Source: Coenobita brevimanus | Lineage: Eukaryota; Arthropoda; Malacostraca; Decapoda; Coenobitidae | Direction: 5' to 3' | NCBI GenBank assembly: GCA_032717465.1 | Contig: CM064715.1 | Location: 37,269,604 to 37,333,603, forward strand | Length of the DNA stretch: 64,000 bases | In this document: positions 8,889 through 20,197 of the stretch, piece by piece | How the letters are laid out: the number at the start of each line of letters is the position of its first letter | How positions within the stretch are numbered: position 1 is the stretch's first letter | Position numbers and translations under genes: made by a program | Notes under the pieces: generated by a model | What the model was told of the DNA's origin: nothing | Seen by the model: only the letters and a program-made list of their open reading frames with translations | Databases searched by the model: none

Positions 8889-11129
8889 CATGGTTGGAGC
8901 AATTACGCTTCAAAAACTTAATTACAATTACAATTAATTTCTTTGTTTTAAAATTACATGTATAATTACAAATACATTTGGAAGTAGCAGTTACATTACA
9001 GTTGCAATTACTGCAAAACAAAATCAAATATAATTACAATTACAATTACAAATTCCCGAATTTGGAAGAAAAAAAAATCGTTACGGTTAAGAAAAATACA
9101 AATTTGACATCGTAAGGTTGTCCTTTATTTACAGTGGCACAAATTAATGTGAAAACAAAAATCAAAATTTCATTTTTGTACGAGTTGCTGACAGTAACTA
9201 AAGAGCCTGTAGTTCGTCAAACGATTCACTATTGCACTTAATTAATAACATTGAATGGAAAGAAGTGACACCAAGTTGAGATCTGTTCGTAGTGAAATAA
9301 TTTCCGGCAATGCTGAAAACTCGCTCTGATGGAGCAGATATAGCAGTACACCCAAGTACCTCTCTTGCAAGGTTCCTCAGTGGATGCAAAGCTTGTGTCA
9401 CTTCTTTCCAGCATTGGATCACAGAAAAATGGCAGAGTTCCTTCTTCTACATACTGTTTCAACAAAAGACTCACTGACATTGTGCTTCCCTCTGACCCAC
9501 GTTGATTTTGGAGCTTTGATGAACATTTTGGTATGAATGAGAACAGTCTGGGATTCCGGTAATCCTTCTACTAGATCATTCTTGTCACACTCTTTATCTA
9601 TTGTTGACTCGTCCACCTCCAATTCTTCAAGCATTTCCTTGACATATGCCAGCACTTGGTCCTCTTGCTCTTGTAGTGAAAGCCAGCCCAGTTTGAACCT
9701 AGAATCCAAAAAAGCCGCCACTTGAACATCTCTTATTTCCAAGTATGGATCCAATCTTTTCTTCACAGAGTCCTGTAGCACTTTAGCCAGTTGTTCACAG
9801 TATTGTAATTTGGTATTATGAATTAGATTCTCCAGTGAGTGTTTAAGTCCCTGAATCACTGGTCCAGTAACAGTTATGGTCACCTTCTTCTGTCCCTCCA
9901 CAACTTTCAAGGCCTCGTGAAAAGGTTAGAGGACAATCACAAGCTCCTTTAAGACAATCTCCACTGGCATGATTTTCTTACTCCTCTGCTTGCTCTGGGA
10001 CAGAAGACCAATTGCATTAATCACCTCTATAGGGTTCTTGAGTATAGATTGCACCATTTTCAGGAGTGATTTCTATCTTGTCACATTTTATGTCTAGAGA
10101 ACAATCCCTTTAGATTGAACGTACGGAGCAGCTACTGTTGATTTCCTCACTGAGTTGATCAAGGATGCAATTTTCTGAAACGCTGATGAGAGTAATGAAT
10201 TTTTTACATTTGGGTGAGTAAACCCATTTCTCACACACAGTTGCTGAGTATGTGCAAAACATCCCATTCTTTGAGGAAGGTAAGTCAGAACATCTAAGCA
10301 AATATCCTTATCAATGATGTTGGGGTCACATGAATTTCCAGCCCCCTCTTAATCTTGATCTATGTAGAAAATTGGCAAGGAAATGTCAAATGCATTCACC
10401 ATGAAGATGCATTATCAGCTACAAATTTCTTTTCTTTCCCTTGAATACTGAACTGATTGACAGTTTCCTCATAGACAGATGCAATGTTAAATGCTGTGTG
10501 TCGGCCTTCTGAATTATCACAACCAAGGACACAAGACTTCGGTTCCCAGTCTCTGTTAACATAGTTCACTGATGGGAAGAGAGTGTGTGTGTGTGAGCCG
10601 TGAGGAAAAGTGTGTTTAGGAGAGAGTGTGAACGAGTGTGTCAAGCAAGTTCTCTCTCTCTGTGCCTTTTACTCAGTCCAGCCTCTCCCAAGCAACCTGA
10701 GTAGGAGGAGTTCTCAGGTGACACTGGCATTGGTGACGGGTAAAATTTAGGGATTAGGGAGAAGCAAGGGCTCTGAACCATACCCCTCTTCCATCAGGAG
10801 ATCCTGGGCCTCGGCATTTCTGATCGAATTGGGACAAGGAGCTGGGTCAGGTCCCATGAGAGAACAGGTGTTCGGGACAAAGTCAGTGGAACTGTCAAAA
10901 CATGGCCTAGGTGGGTTAATCTCGGGGCATCTTAATCCCATAATGACAGCTTGGTACAGGGTTATCTCACCAGTACCACTTTCCTCCCCTTTCACAATTA
11001 CAAATGTTACAATTAACTTATCAGTTAATTACAATTACAAGTACTTCAGTTTTATTCTCAATTACAATTTAATTACAATTAAATTTCAATTAATTAAATT
11101 TCAACTAAATTATAATTACTCCAACCCTG
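8889..11129 (-). mobile_element. hAT transposon, 2241 bp, with transposase remnant
   Basis: The left tip CATGGTTGGAGCAATTA and the inverted right tip CAGGGTTGGAGTAATTA form the terminal repeats. Flanks are TTTAAGAG (8881-8888) and TTTGAGAG (11130-11137), an 8-bp duplication with one mismatch. Both subterminal regions are packed with AATTACAATTAC repeats, as in many hAT ends. The transposase lies on the minus strand. The right-hand internal 10680-10980 carries no frame I recognise and probably holds the decayed N-terminal or 5' untranslated part. Confidence 0.88.
9190..10650 (-). pseudogene. hAT-family transposase, fragmented
   Basis: Minus-strand pieces follow hAT transposase order. 10396-10644 reads YVNRDWEPKSCVLGC..HTAFNIASVYEETV..KKFVADNASSW, which fits the RNase H-like core around the DNAS motif. 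10110-10301 fits the CFAHT-type segment after a frame change. 9419-9910 gives the helical insertion and second core half (VAAFLDSRFKLGWLS). 9198-9422 is the C-terminal hATC dimerisation domain with the diagnostic SAPSERVFSIAGNYFTTNRSQL. Stops and frameshifts separate the pieces. The BED zinc finger is not visible. It lies inside a hAT element with matching ends, so it is that element's own dead transposase. Confidence 0.88.
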
Positions 11130-11309
11130 TTTGAGAGTGTGAAACACTCGCCCACACATGCATGTGTGACGCCTTTGAGAGGTAGACTAAAAACAATTTC
11201 TGTAAAAGGAATTACACATTCAGTCGATCTTTTTAGTCATTCGAATCTCATGAATCCTGCCAAAAAATATCTCTAACCCTCTAGTCAGAGAATAACGTTG
11301 TTTCTCTAA

Positions 11310-13560
11310 CTATACCACAGGTCAACATAATCCAACTTTTTTCTCTCATCAAGTATAAAATATAAAATTTCTAGACCTATTATTGCGATCACGAATATGT
11401 AGTCCATTTCAGACTAGCACGTCACAATTTTATGGAAACTACCTTATATCATTGTGGTTGAATTTTACCGCTGGATGCATATGCTTACTTATAAAAACGA
11501 TGTTTTTCTTAGTATATTTGAGGTTTCGAAGTTTTTAAAGCATGTCAATTGCTCGTATAAATTCAGTGCCTCTAAATAGTCCACATATACAGTGTATTTT
11601 CATCCAAATAGAAGTGACAAAACAGGAAACTCTCCTGCAAGACATACAACAGAGCGTGAGTTTCAGTGAACTTTTGCAAAGGTCGAACTTTAGACTTCCA
11701 TCGATGTTGCGTTCCAGACTCGCCCCTGTACAGCATGCAGCAGTAATCCACGAGCATACTTTCATTCCAGAAGCCCTGATAGCGATGTTCCATTGCACTG
11801 ATATCTTGATGGAAGCTTTGTCCCTGTTAGTCAGAGACAGCTCCCAGGTTCTGCTCAAAACCTTCAAGGTGCGAATGGAGAAAATGAACTTTCAGCGACA
11901 TCCAACATCCCATAGCTGCAAATAAACTGAGAAGTCTCTCAGCACCATCTTCATAATCTGGTGACCTCTTGTTTCCCATGAAATTTTCACATATCCACTT
12001 GAATGAGGTCCAGACAGCCAGTTCCACATCGGCCAGATAGGTGCTGAATTTATGGTCTCTCAGAAATTCCTTTACCCGTGGGCCAATGACTATTCATTCT
12101 TTCAGCTTAGCTTCAGTGATGCCAGGGAATTTGCTTGCAACAAATCCGAATGCTTCAGTGTTTCTTCTTCCCAGTGTCTTCACGAACTGCTTCACTAAGC
12201 CGAGCTTCATATGAAGCAGAGGAAGAAGAATGTCTCCGGGAACAACCACAGGCCTATTCGCAATGTTCGAAGTTCCTGGCTCGTATATTTGTCTGGGTGG
12301 CCATGTCGACTGCATGTAGTGCTTGGAAGTTGCACGGTTATCCCTCAGGCATAAGAAACAACAGTGTTCTCTGAAGCCTGATTGCAGTCCCACCAGCAAA
12401 CTAATCGCTTTCAGGTCTCCACACAACTTTCATTTGTATTCTTCATATTTTATGGCATCTAAAAGGGCAGCAATGTTTTCATAGCACTCTTTCATGTGCA
12501 CTGAATGTCCTAAAGGCACAGAAGGTTTCATATTCCCATTGTGCAGCAATACCGCCTTCAAGCTTTTCTTTGATGAATCAATGAATAAACGCCATTGAGA
12601 AGGATCATGATCCTTTGCAAGGCAGCAGAACAATCCATCAGTGTCATTGCAAAAACATGGTGGTCCATCAACAGAAAAATATGAAGAAAGATCTTCATTT
12701 CGTTTTCTGAAGTATGTTTCTTGAACATCCTTCTTGAGCATTTTTCTTTCAGACGAGATGCCAAAAGTTCAGCCTTGTCCCTCGGTAGTCCCAAATCTCG
12801 AACTAAGTCATTCAACTCACCTTGAGAGAACTGTTCAGATGTGTCATCATTGTCGGCTAAAAACTGCATCCTCACCTGCTTCATCTGACTCAGTTGGGGC
12901 TACATCTTCGTCCTCATCGTCGCTACTTGCAATACCATCGTCTGGTGGTACTGGAAAGGGAAGATCTTCGTCATTGTGCGGCATTGGTCTTATAGCGGAT
13001 TCCAAACTGGGGTAAGCAATATTGTGCTTGTTCTTAACTGAAAACCCGGATATGTTGACCTTCCAGAAGTAACACTCTGTAGCATGATCTTTCGAATGGC
13101 ATTGCCTTTTTCTCTTATTCGGCCAATCTCTTAGTCCATTCGAACAAGCTGTACAAATTGCATACAGTGCCCATTTTCTGTGCTGATTTGCAAGAGCACA
13201 GCCGAAGTAGGCGTACAGATGATAGATCTTCTTGATATCGTTCGTGATGTTGCGTCGTTGTCCCTTGGGGGTGAACGAACCACAGACATAGCAGAAAAAA
13301 TAGGAACTATTTTTGCATTGCCTTGCGTTTCAATTGATTCAATAAACAACAACAGCTGCAAAAAAGCATAAGGGGTGTAAAGAACAGGAATATACGTTAA
13401 TATTATTATATACCAGTTCAACATGAAGGTTCATCACTTATCATAAAAACTAGACATGTTAGGAAAAAACGGATGAGATTTTCGGAATCAGCACCTAAAA
13501 CTGTATCAAGACCACTACAAAACTTTCATGATGATTTGTTACTGTTGATCGGTGCTATCT
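11310..13560 (-). mobile_element. Unassigned ~2.25-kb transposon-like element, copy 1
   Basis: The ends 11310-11329 (CTATACCACAGGTCAACATA) and inverted 13541-13560 (AGATAGCACCGATCAACAGT) are imperfect inverted repeats. They also match the ends of the second copy at 20198-22419, which has nearly the same length. The interior is one intronless minus-strand coding region of an arthropod family I know only as uncharacterised. No target duplication could be read with certainty. The boundaries are inferred from the agreement of the two copies. Confidence 0.65.
11572..13335 (-). pseudogene. Uncharacterised transposase-like protein, copy 1, with stops and a frameshift
   Basis: The minus-strand reading begins near 13330 with a Cys-rich region (CYVCGSFTPKGQRRNIT... 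CTACSNGLRDW). An acidic linker follows, then the QGELNDLVRDLGLPRDKAEL helix. A frameshift near 12740 leads to WRLFIDSSKKSLKAVLLHNG, then LCGDLKAISLLVGLQ with CFLC, LLPLLHMKLGLVKQFVKTL, HFLHSHL and MEHRYQGFWN. In-frame stops fall at 12430-12432 (TGA), just after ITEAKLKE near 12094, and in the SD*QGQSFHQD motif near 11825. A D (12577), D (12415) and a later acidic site ~198 residues on suggest an RNase H-like DDE layout. Here the last glutamate is replaced by Gln. Function is inferred only. Confidence 0.7.
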
Positions 13561-13605
13561 ATATTTATCTACCAATCTAAGAAAATAAGGAAGTATATGC
13601 TCCTT

Positions 13606-13608
13606 TCA

Positions 13609-13698
<90 letters not shown>
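13606..13698 (+). repeat. (TA)n microsatellite
   Basis: About 46 TA units with single G interruptions at 13627 and near 13699. Confidence 0.95.
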
Positions 13699-13702
<4 letters not shown>

Positions 13703-13739
13703 CTCTCCCTCTCCCTCTTCTGACATACTATAGAAGTAG

Positions 13740-13776
<37 letters not shown>
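13740..13776 (+). repeat. (TG)n microsatellite
   Basis: About 18 TG dinucleotides, separated from the TA tract by a ~40 bp pyrimidine-rich stretch. Confidence 0.95.
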
Positions 13777-13777
<1 letters not shown>

Positions 13778-13779
13778 TT

Positions 13780-14450
13780 TGGGCAGCCGAAACTACACAT
13801 TCAAATCGCTCCAAAGTAGCACAAAAATCGCAAAAAAGTCGCTGATGTGAAAAAACTTGGTACCATCACGATTGAAAAACTTTTACTATATTTAAAGAGC
13901 GATCACATTTTGACCGAAAAATGCTGCTCCTGGCGCCTGGCATAGGATCTCCGTAGAATTTTTTTTGCCCACAGGTACAACTAAAGTATTTCGGACTTGC
14001 GTTCGGACAACTTGGATTCCATTCCCGAAGCTGCAAATTACACGATCAATTGGTTAGCTGCAAAAAACCCAAGTGACAGCGTTACACTAGAACAGCATAT
14101 AAACGCGAGAACCCTCCGCAGTAGCAAGTGCAAGGGACCCGGAGGGCCCACGAGCACTTGTTCTTCTCTATAATGCCGCTCCACTCTCCTCGTCCTTTCC
14201 CACCTCTTCCCTTCCGTTTTTCTCCTACCCTTATAATTTTCCTCTACTCAACCAACTAGGTAGACAAAAAATGATGTTTGATCATTATAAATTTAAGAAT
14301 TTAATAAAAATTGCAACTGCATATTTTGTTAATGATGCAGAAATATTACCAATATATATAGCAATATGAACAACAGCAATACTAACTTTGCAAAATAGGC
14401 AGGAAACTTGCTTAATCTGAACAAATGGGCAATTTACTTAACTAGCCACA
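13780..14450. other. No recognisable gene or element
   Basis: Unique-looking sequence with no convincing frame, element end or RNA signature. A pyrimidine-rich stretch lies at 14160-14260. Confidence 0.4.
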
Positions 14451-14455
14451 GCATT

Positions 14456-14526
<71 letters not shown>

Positions 14527-14556
14527 GACAGAGACAGAGACAGAGACAGAGAGAGA
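14456..14556 (+). repeat. (GA)n / (GACA)n compound microsatellite
   Basis: GA repeats to about 14505, then GACA and GAGACA units to about 14550. Confidence 0.95.
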
Positions 14557-14699
14557 ATTCACCACACTCAGTATCGAGGAAGCAGATTTTGCAGAAGTAA
14601 TATGATATAGCGGTCCCGAGGTTTATCTAGAGAGAAAGAGACGTCAAGGATACCAACAGAGGATGAAAAACTGAGCTGTGTAAGCGATATGCTGGACAT

Positions 14700-15125
14700 G
14701 TCAGAGATGGTGTGTGGCATTTGTCAGCATAGTGTGTGGAAGTATTGTGTGTGGTTTGGTGTGAGGCGTATGATAGCGTGGTGTGACAATATGGCGTGTG
14801 GTGTATAGAAGAGTGGTAAGCGACAGTGTGGTACGAGGTCTATTGCTGTGTGGAGTGTGGCAGTGTAGTGTATGTCGTTTAACAGTTCGGTGTGTAGCAG
14901 AGCAGTGTGTGAAAGTGTAGTGTAATGTGTAGCGTGTGACTGTGGTGTTTGGCAATGTGGTGTGTGGTAGTATGGTGCATATTATTACGATGTGTGGCAG
15001 TATGGTATGTGACGTTTGGCAGTGTCGTGTGTGGCAACGTGGGCTTTAGCTGTTTGACAAGTGGCATGTCAGCATAGCGTGTGCCAGTGAGATGTGAAGC
15101 AGTGTGGTGTGTTAGAGTTTGGAGT
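14700..15125 (+). repeat. Degenerate GTGTGG-rich minisatellite
   Basis: Irregular repetition of GTGTGGCAGTATGGTGTGTGAC-like words of 10-25 bp. Minus-strand Thr/His-rich frames (14701-14955, 14879-15067) are by-products of the repeat. Confidence 0.7.
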
Positions 15126-15491
15126 ACAATAATGTTTGCGTTTTTAATGTTCTTGTGTATCCCGGTGTGCTCTTTTATTGCTCTTGTGCGTCCTTATGTT
15201 TTTTATTGTATTTTGGATCATCGTGTACGTTTTCATTGCTCTTGTGCATCAGTGCATGTGTTTCGTTATGTGGTTGTCTGGTGGCAACAGGTGGTGCGCA
15301 AACACCCGCAGGACTATTAAAAAAAAAAAAAAAAAAAAAAAAAAGGCAAAGATACGGGTAAACCAAAAATAACACTTGAGATTTATTTCCTGAAATCTAC
15401 GAGTCCTGTCTTTAGTTTCCCCAAGTGGCGTAGCTACTGGTCTGGCAATGGGGAGGCGTGTGAGGAGGCATGAGGTCGATATGGGAGAGCA

Positions 15492-15496
<5 letters not shown>
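15126..15496. other. No recognisable gene; contains a 26-base A-run
   Basis: GT-rich sequence continuing from the minisatellite, then an A-run at 15319-15344. The A-run may be the tail of an unidentified retroposed copy. Open frames overlap in several phases and look random. Confidence 0.35.

Positions 15497-15577
<81 letters not shown>
15497..15577. repeat. Palindromic microsatellite (TG)n-GCGCGC-(CA)n
   Basis: About 22 TG units run into TGCGCGCGCA and then about 17 CA units. The tract is its own near-perfect reverse complement. Confidence 0.95.
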
Positions 15578-15579
<2 letters not shown>

Positions 15580-15924
15580 TCCCATGGTGGATGGAATGCT
15601 GATGACAAGGAGAGCTGGAGCTCCAGTTTAATCAGCCCCCGGGACAAGCTCCTGCCCATCCCCCGTTGCTGAACTTATTTAGTGTTTCAGTAATATAGAG
15701 AGAAGGCCAGTATGTTCTCCAGTACAAATTCTTCTGTCAACACCAAACTGCATGCACATTACACACTACACTTCCTATTCAAAATCTTACAAAATAAATA
15801 ATAAAAAAGCATATACTAACCAAGCCTCGGAGTCCCCAGGGGGGGGTACTATCTAAGCCCCCACCATCAGCCCCTCTACTGGTGACGACCCAGCGAGGTG
15901 CCTGGAACCACTGTCTGATTAACT

Positions 15925-18228
15925 TTTTCTTTGTTTCTGTAACATTCGCGGCCTTTCCTCTAACTTTCTCTCTGTCGAGCACGACCTTTCCTCCTCTAAA
16001 CATCACTTTCTTTTCCTGACTGAGGCTTAGCTGTCTGAGGTGACTGCTAGTAAACCCATCTCTGTATCCTACTACTTTCTTTATACTCATTTAAAAGCGA
16101 AAGGTGGTTGTCGAATATATGTACGTAAGAACATATCTTGCTCTTGTGTTACTGAACGTGAATCTTCTGCATTTTATACTCTCTGGCTTCGGCTTTCCTG
16201 TCATTCTCCGTCTAAATATATCTGTACTGTTTACTTATCCCCTAATTCTACTGACTACGAAATTTTTTTTGACTGTCTTACTTCTAAGATGGAACACATC
16301 CTAGCCATTTCTTTTTGCTTAAATCTGCATTCTAGAGATTTCAGCGTTGACCACCATCTTTGGCTCTCCTCTCCTTTCACTGATCCATCTGGTGAACAAG
16401 CCTACATCATTTCTATCCTTAATGACCTAGGGCAACATGTACAACACCCTACTCGTATCCCTGACCGCCTTGAAAAGAGTTCCAACATACTTGACCTCTG
16501 CATTACAACTAATCCTTCTGCCTACGCTGTTATTATTTGCTCTCCATTGAGCTCTTCCGATCACAGCCTTATCACCTCAACCTGTCCTGTCACTTTAGTA
16601 AGGCCTGTGGACCACCCCAAAGAAGCAACATTTGTGGTGCTTTGAAGCTGCTGCTTGGGAGGCCCTCAGGCAGTACTTCCTTGCTTTTCTCTGGAATGAT
16701 CATTGCTTCCATGGCCGAGAGTCATCTGAGTGTGTTTTGCGCATTACAAACGTTATTCTTTCGGGCATGGAAGCTTACATTCCTCTCTCATATTCTTTGA
16801 GTACTACAAAGAAAAAAAAATGGTTTAATCACGTTTGTTCTAATGCTGTCCACAACAAGGAAAAGGGCAAGAAAAGGTACTGGAGCCAGCCCACTCCCGA
16901 ATCTCACCTTTTATATGTTATTGCCCGGAATTGTTCTAAGTATGTTCTCCACTTTGCTAAAAAATAATTTCATTCGTACTGAATGTTCTGAACTCTCCAA
17001 CTCGAATTCTTCCCGCTCCTTCTGGCACCTTATCAAAAACCATTCTTACAACTTAACCTCATCATCCTTCCCTCCTCTTTTCCACTCAAATGGCTTTCTA
17101 GCTATTTCTTTTATGGATAAGGCCGAACTCTTCACTCAGACTTTCTCCTTCAATTCCACATTAGACGATTCTGTTGCTCCATCACTTCTTCCCTCTGACT
17201 TCCTTATGGCTGACATTAAAATTTACTCTATTGATGTATTTTCTGTCATTATTGGCCTCAATACTAACAAGGCATATGGGCCTGATGGGGTCCCTCCTGA
17301 CGTCCAAAAGAACTGTGTTTCTGTACTTACACCCTGCGTAGGTAAACTGTTTCATTTTTGTCTATCAATTTGCACCTTTCCTTCCTGCTGGAAGTTTGCT
17401 CTCATTCAGCCTGTCCCAAAGGAGGGTGGCCATTCCCATCCCTCTAACTATAGCCCAATTTCTTTAACATCCCATGTTTCAAAAGATTTCCAGTCTATTC
17501 TTAACAAAAAAAAAATTAAAGCAACTTTCCCATCAGAACCATCTTTCTGATCGTCAGTATGGGCTCAGCCAGGGACACTTCACTGGCGATCTTCTCTCCT
17601 ACCTTTCAGACTCCTGGTCCCCCTTTCGGAACTTTGGCGAAAGCTATACCATTGCCCTCGATATCTCAAAGCCTTTCAGTCGAGTCTGGCATAAATCCTT
17701 AATTTCCAAAATGCCGTCTTACGGTTTCTGTCCATCCATCAGTGCCTTCATCTCTTGCTTCCTTTCTGGTCGTTCTATAGCTGCTGTTCTAGAGGGCCAC
17801 CGTTTTTCTCTTAGGGCTATCAATAGTGGTGTTCCTCAGGGTTCTGTCCTATCACCACCTCTCTTCCTTTTTTTTGATGATTCCCCCCTTCACCTTTCCA
17901 TTCGCTTCCCGCAGTATCCATCTCAGTAGCTACTTCAACAAACGAGAGATGAGGCTTGGCTCATATCTCTGATTGGGGTAAATATAATTTTGCATTTAAT
18001 GCATCAAAAACTCAGTTCTTACATATATCAAACCGACACAATCTTCCACAGGAGTACCCTCTAAATTTCTAACAATATCCAGTTCAATCTTGCTTGATCT
18101 TTGAACATACTTTGAGCTTATTTCTCTCGGGATTTATCTTGGGAAGAACATATTATCTCTCTTGTAAAATCTGTTTCTAAGAGACTAGATGTGCTAAGCT
18201 GACTCCGTGCCTTCTTCATTCCTGCACA

Positions 18229-18259
<31 letters not shown>

Positions 18260-19070
18260 ACAGAACAGAGGAAGGAAAAACAAATGAATAAAAAAATAAT
18301 CCATACATCAGGTTACTGGCGTCCTCCATTCATAAAATATCTGTAACATTTGGACTTGAACAGCTGTAGGTTGAATTCTGGGGGGAAATAACTCTGGGGA
18401 AGCGAGTTCCAGAGAGATGCAGTTCGGGGAATAAAAGACTTCCCATAGGCAGAAGTTCTGCAATATGGCTGAGTGACATTCCAGTAATGAGCGCAACCAG
18501 ATGCCTGTGTAAGACGAGGGAAGGCATGGAGAGGTGGCACAATGGACGCAAGTTCGTCTGAGCGTTTGCCATAAAAATATCTGTAAAATAATGCAAAGGA
18601 AGCAACATTCCTTCTTACTTGTAGGGTGGTAGTTTAGTTATAATAGCAGGGTTATTAATAATTTCAACAGCTTTGTTCTGAATTATGTCTAGTTGTTTTA
18701 ATGCAACCTCTCAGCTCTTATCAGTAAGGTACAGCTTTTCATCTCATTAACTTTCCACCTCTTACTGCCCTCCTTCAATCTCTTCCTCTCTGCCGCATTG
18801 TTGCATCTTTATCTCTTTTCTATCACTACTCCAAATGTCTCTGTTCTTCTGAACAATCTGCTTGCATCCCTCCACCACTACAGTGGGCACATAGCACCCA
18901 TCTAGCAACAAACTCTCATCCCTTTTCTTTCCAGCTATCTAAAGCCAGAATTAATCGTTACTCCAAGTTCATCATGCAGGCAACAGGTCAATTCTGGAAC
19001 TGTCTCCATGTGTCTGTATTTCCACCTGCCTATGATATACAGTCAAACACAGTGTGTCCAGGCATCTCGA
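15925..19070 (+). pseudogene. Endonuclease-reverse transcriptase of non-LTR copy A, broken
   Basis: The APE-type endonuclease runs from about 15925 to 16620. It includes a YLSPNS motif, an aspartate-bearing [14 protein letters not shown] (the usual LGDFN is altered) and SSSDHSLIT. RT starts near 17200 with VIIGLNTNKAYGPDGVPPDV, then NYSPISLTSHVSK and GLSQGHFTGDLLSYLSDSW. TIALDISKPFSRVWHKS (block A) and NSGVPQGSVLSPPLF (block B) follow. The catalytic YADD block is deleted: LFLFF runs directly into DDSPLHLSI. The C-terminal part (18740-19070) resumes after an insertion. Several frame changes and stops make it non-functional. Confidence 0.85.
18222..18716 (-). mobile_element. 3' fragment of a different non-LTR element inserted in copy A
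   Basis: A T-run at 18229-18256 is the A-tail read from the other strand. The minus-strand frame 18313-18540 reads RTASLWNSLPQSYFPPEFNLQLFKSKCYRYF, the C-terminal end typical of RT proteins. Upstream, at ~18600-18710, QLDIIQNKAVEIINNPAI fits the preceding thumb region. It is heavily 5'-truncated. The host copy lacks some coding sequence at the junction. Confidence 0.75.
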
Positions 19071-19169
19071 AATGAACTGATCTTGAATTTGGCCCTCTGT
19101 TATCTTGTTTTTGTGTTGTTTTTTTCATAGAGGGAAAAAAATTGCAGGCTCCTGGCCTCTGGTACTCTA

Positions 19170-20197
19170 AATCTACACGTACAATGTAAGAAACCAAGTA
19201 GAAGATCACAAACTTAGTAACTAAGCATCTGAACTGAATAGTGGGGATCTTGTTGGTTTGAGTGAGATCCACAGAATAGAAGAAAAGTTAACTCAGCACC
19301 AAGACAGTCACCACCTATTTTACTACAGAGGAAGGCAAAATGAAAGAGCTAGGGGTGTTGGGTTTCTAAGTAACAGAATTCTTGCAAAGAATATTGTTAA
19401 TTTCGGCAGTGAATCTGACACAGCAGCATGGATTGTAATTAGACTATTCAAAAGATACATTGTTAAAGTAATACAAGGATATGCACCGACTTCTCAAAGC
19501 TCAGATGAAGAAATAGAAACACGCTACGATGACATCGCCCAGATTATGAATGAAGTAAAAAAAAAACACTCATACTATACTCATGGGAGACTTGAATGCA
19601 AAAATTGGCAAACTGAAACATGGAGACATGTATGGGAAAATACGGAGTGGGAGAAAGGAATGGCAGAGGTGAAATGGTGGTAAATTTTGCTGAAGTGTAT
19701 AACATGAGAATAATGAACGCATTCTTTCACAAAAGAACAGAGAGAAAATGGGCCTGTAGAAGTCCAAATGGAGAAACAAAAAATGAAATCGATTTCATTA
19801 TAGCAGATACGAATAACAATCATGAACGTGGCAGTTATCAAAAACTAAATATAGGAAGCGTTCATAGAATGGTGGGTTGCACAGCCAGATTCAGTTTCAG
19901 ATGTGAAAGAATGAAGATGATTAAAAATAAAAGGATGTGCCCATTGAATGTAAGCGAAAACAAAGCAGCCTTTCAGTTAGAAAGAACGACCAGATTTCAG
20001 GCTTCAAGTTATGCTGAGGGTTACATTAATGAGTTGAATGAGAGGTTAACAAAAGTACCAAAAGAGTCAGCGGAGGTAGTAGGGAAAGCTAATACAACCA
20101 AAGCAAACAATTATTCAAGAAAGACAATTGGGCTCATGAAAAGAAGAATGGAAATGATATTAAAAACAAAGAAAGATGAAACAGAATGAGCGATCTT
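19170..20197 (+). pseudogene. RTE endonuclease and linker, 5' part
   Basis: 19258-19683 gives RGVGFLSNRILAKNIVNFGS, then AAWIVIRLFKRYIVKVIQGYAPTSQ with the active-site YAPT motif. A frameshift in the LGDFNAK region (19590, seen as HGRLECK) leads to 19620-20189 with ERNGRGEMVVNFAEVYNMRIMN and NEIDFIIADTNN. The expected SDHRMV is SVHRMV here, so a catalytic position is lost. A basic linker follows to KTKKDETE, where the insertion starts. Confidence 0.82.

Larger units (their letters stand above)
15578..19165 (+). mobile_element. EN-RT non-LTR retrotransposon (decapod-type family), copy A
   Basis: The 5' untranslated region (15578-15900) shares order and wording with those at 50336-50667 and, inverted, 53702-53953 and 23315-23559: a GGTGGATGGAA start, GAGAGCTGGAGCTCC, TTTCAGTAA and CCTCGGAGTCCCCAGGG. 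Endonuclease and RT frames follow to ~19070, then a 3' tail matching that of the copy ending at 58241. A minus-strand fragment of another element (18222-18716) is inserted in the 3' part. The clade is Jockey/I-group-like; no RNase H is seen. Confidence 0.82.

Noticed and set aside
13552..13845. Open frames across the (TA)n and (TG)n tracts (also 4821-5190, 15249-15672, 40765-41101, 58129-58506)
   Set aside because: Dinucleotide repeats are open in all frames; the peptides are Tyr-Ile, Val-Cys or Thr-His runs.
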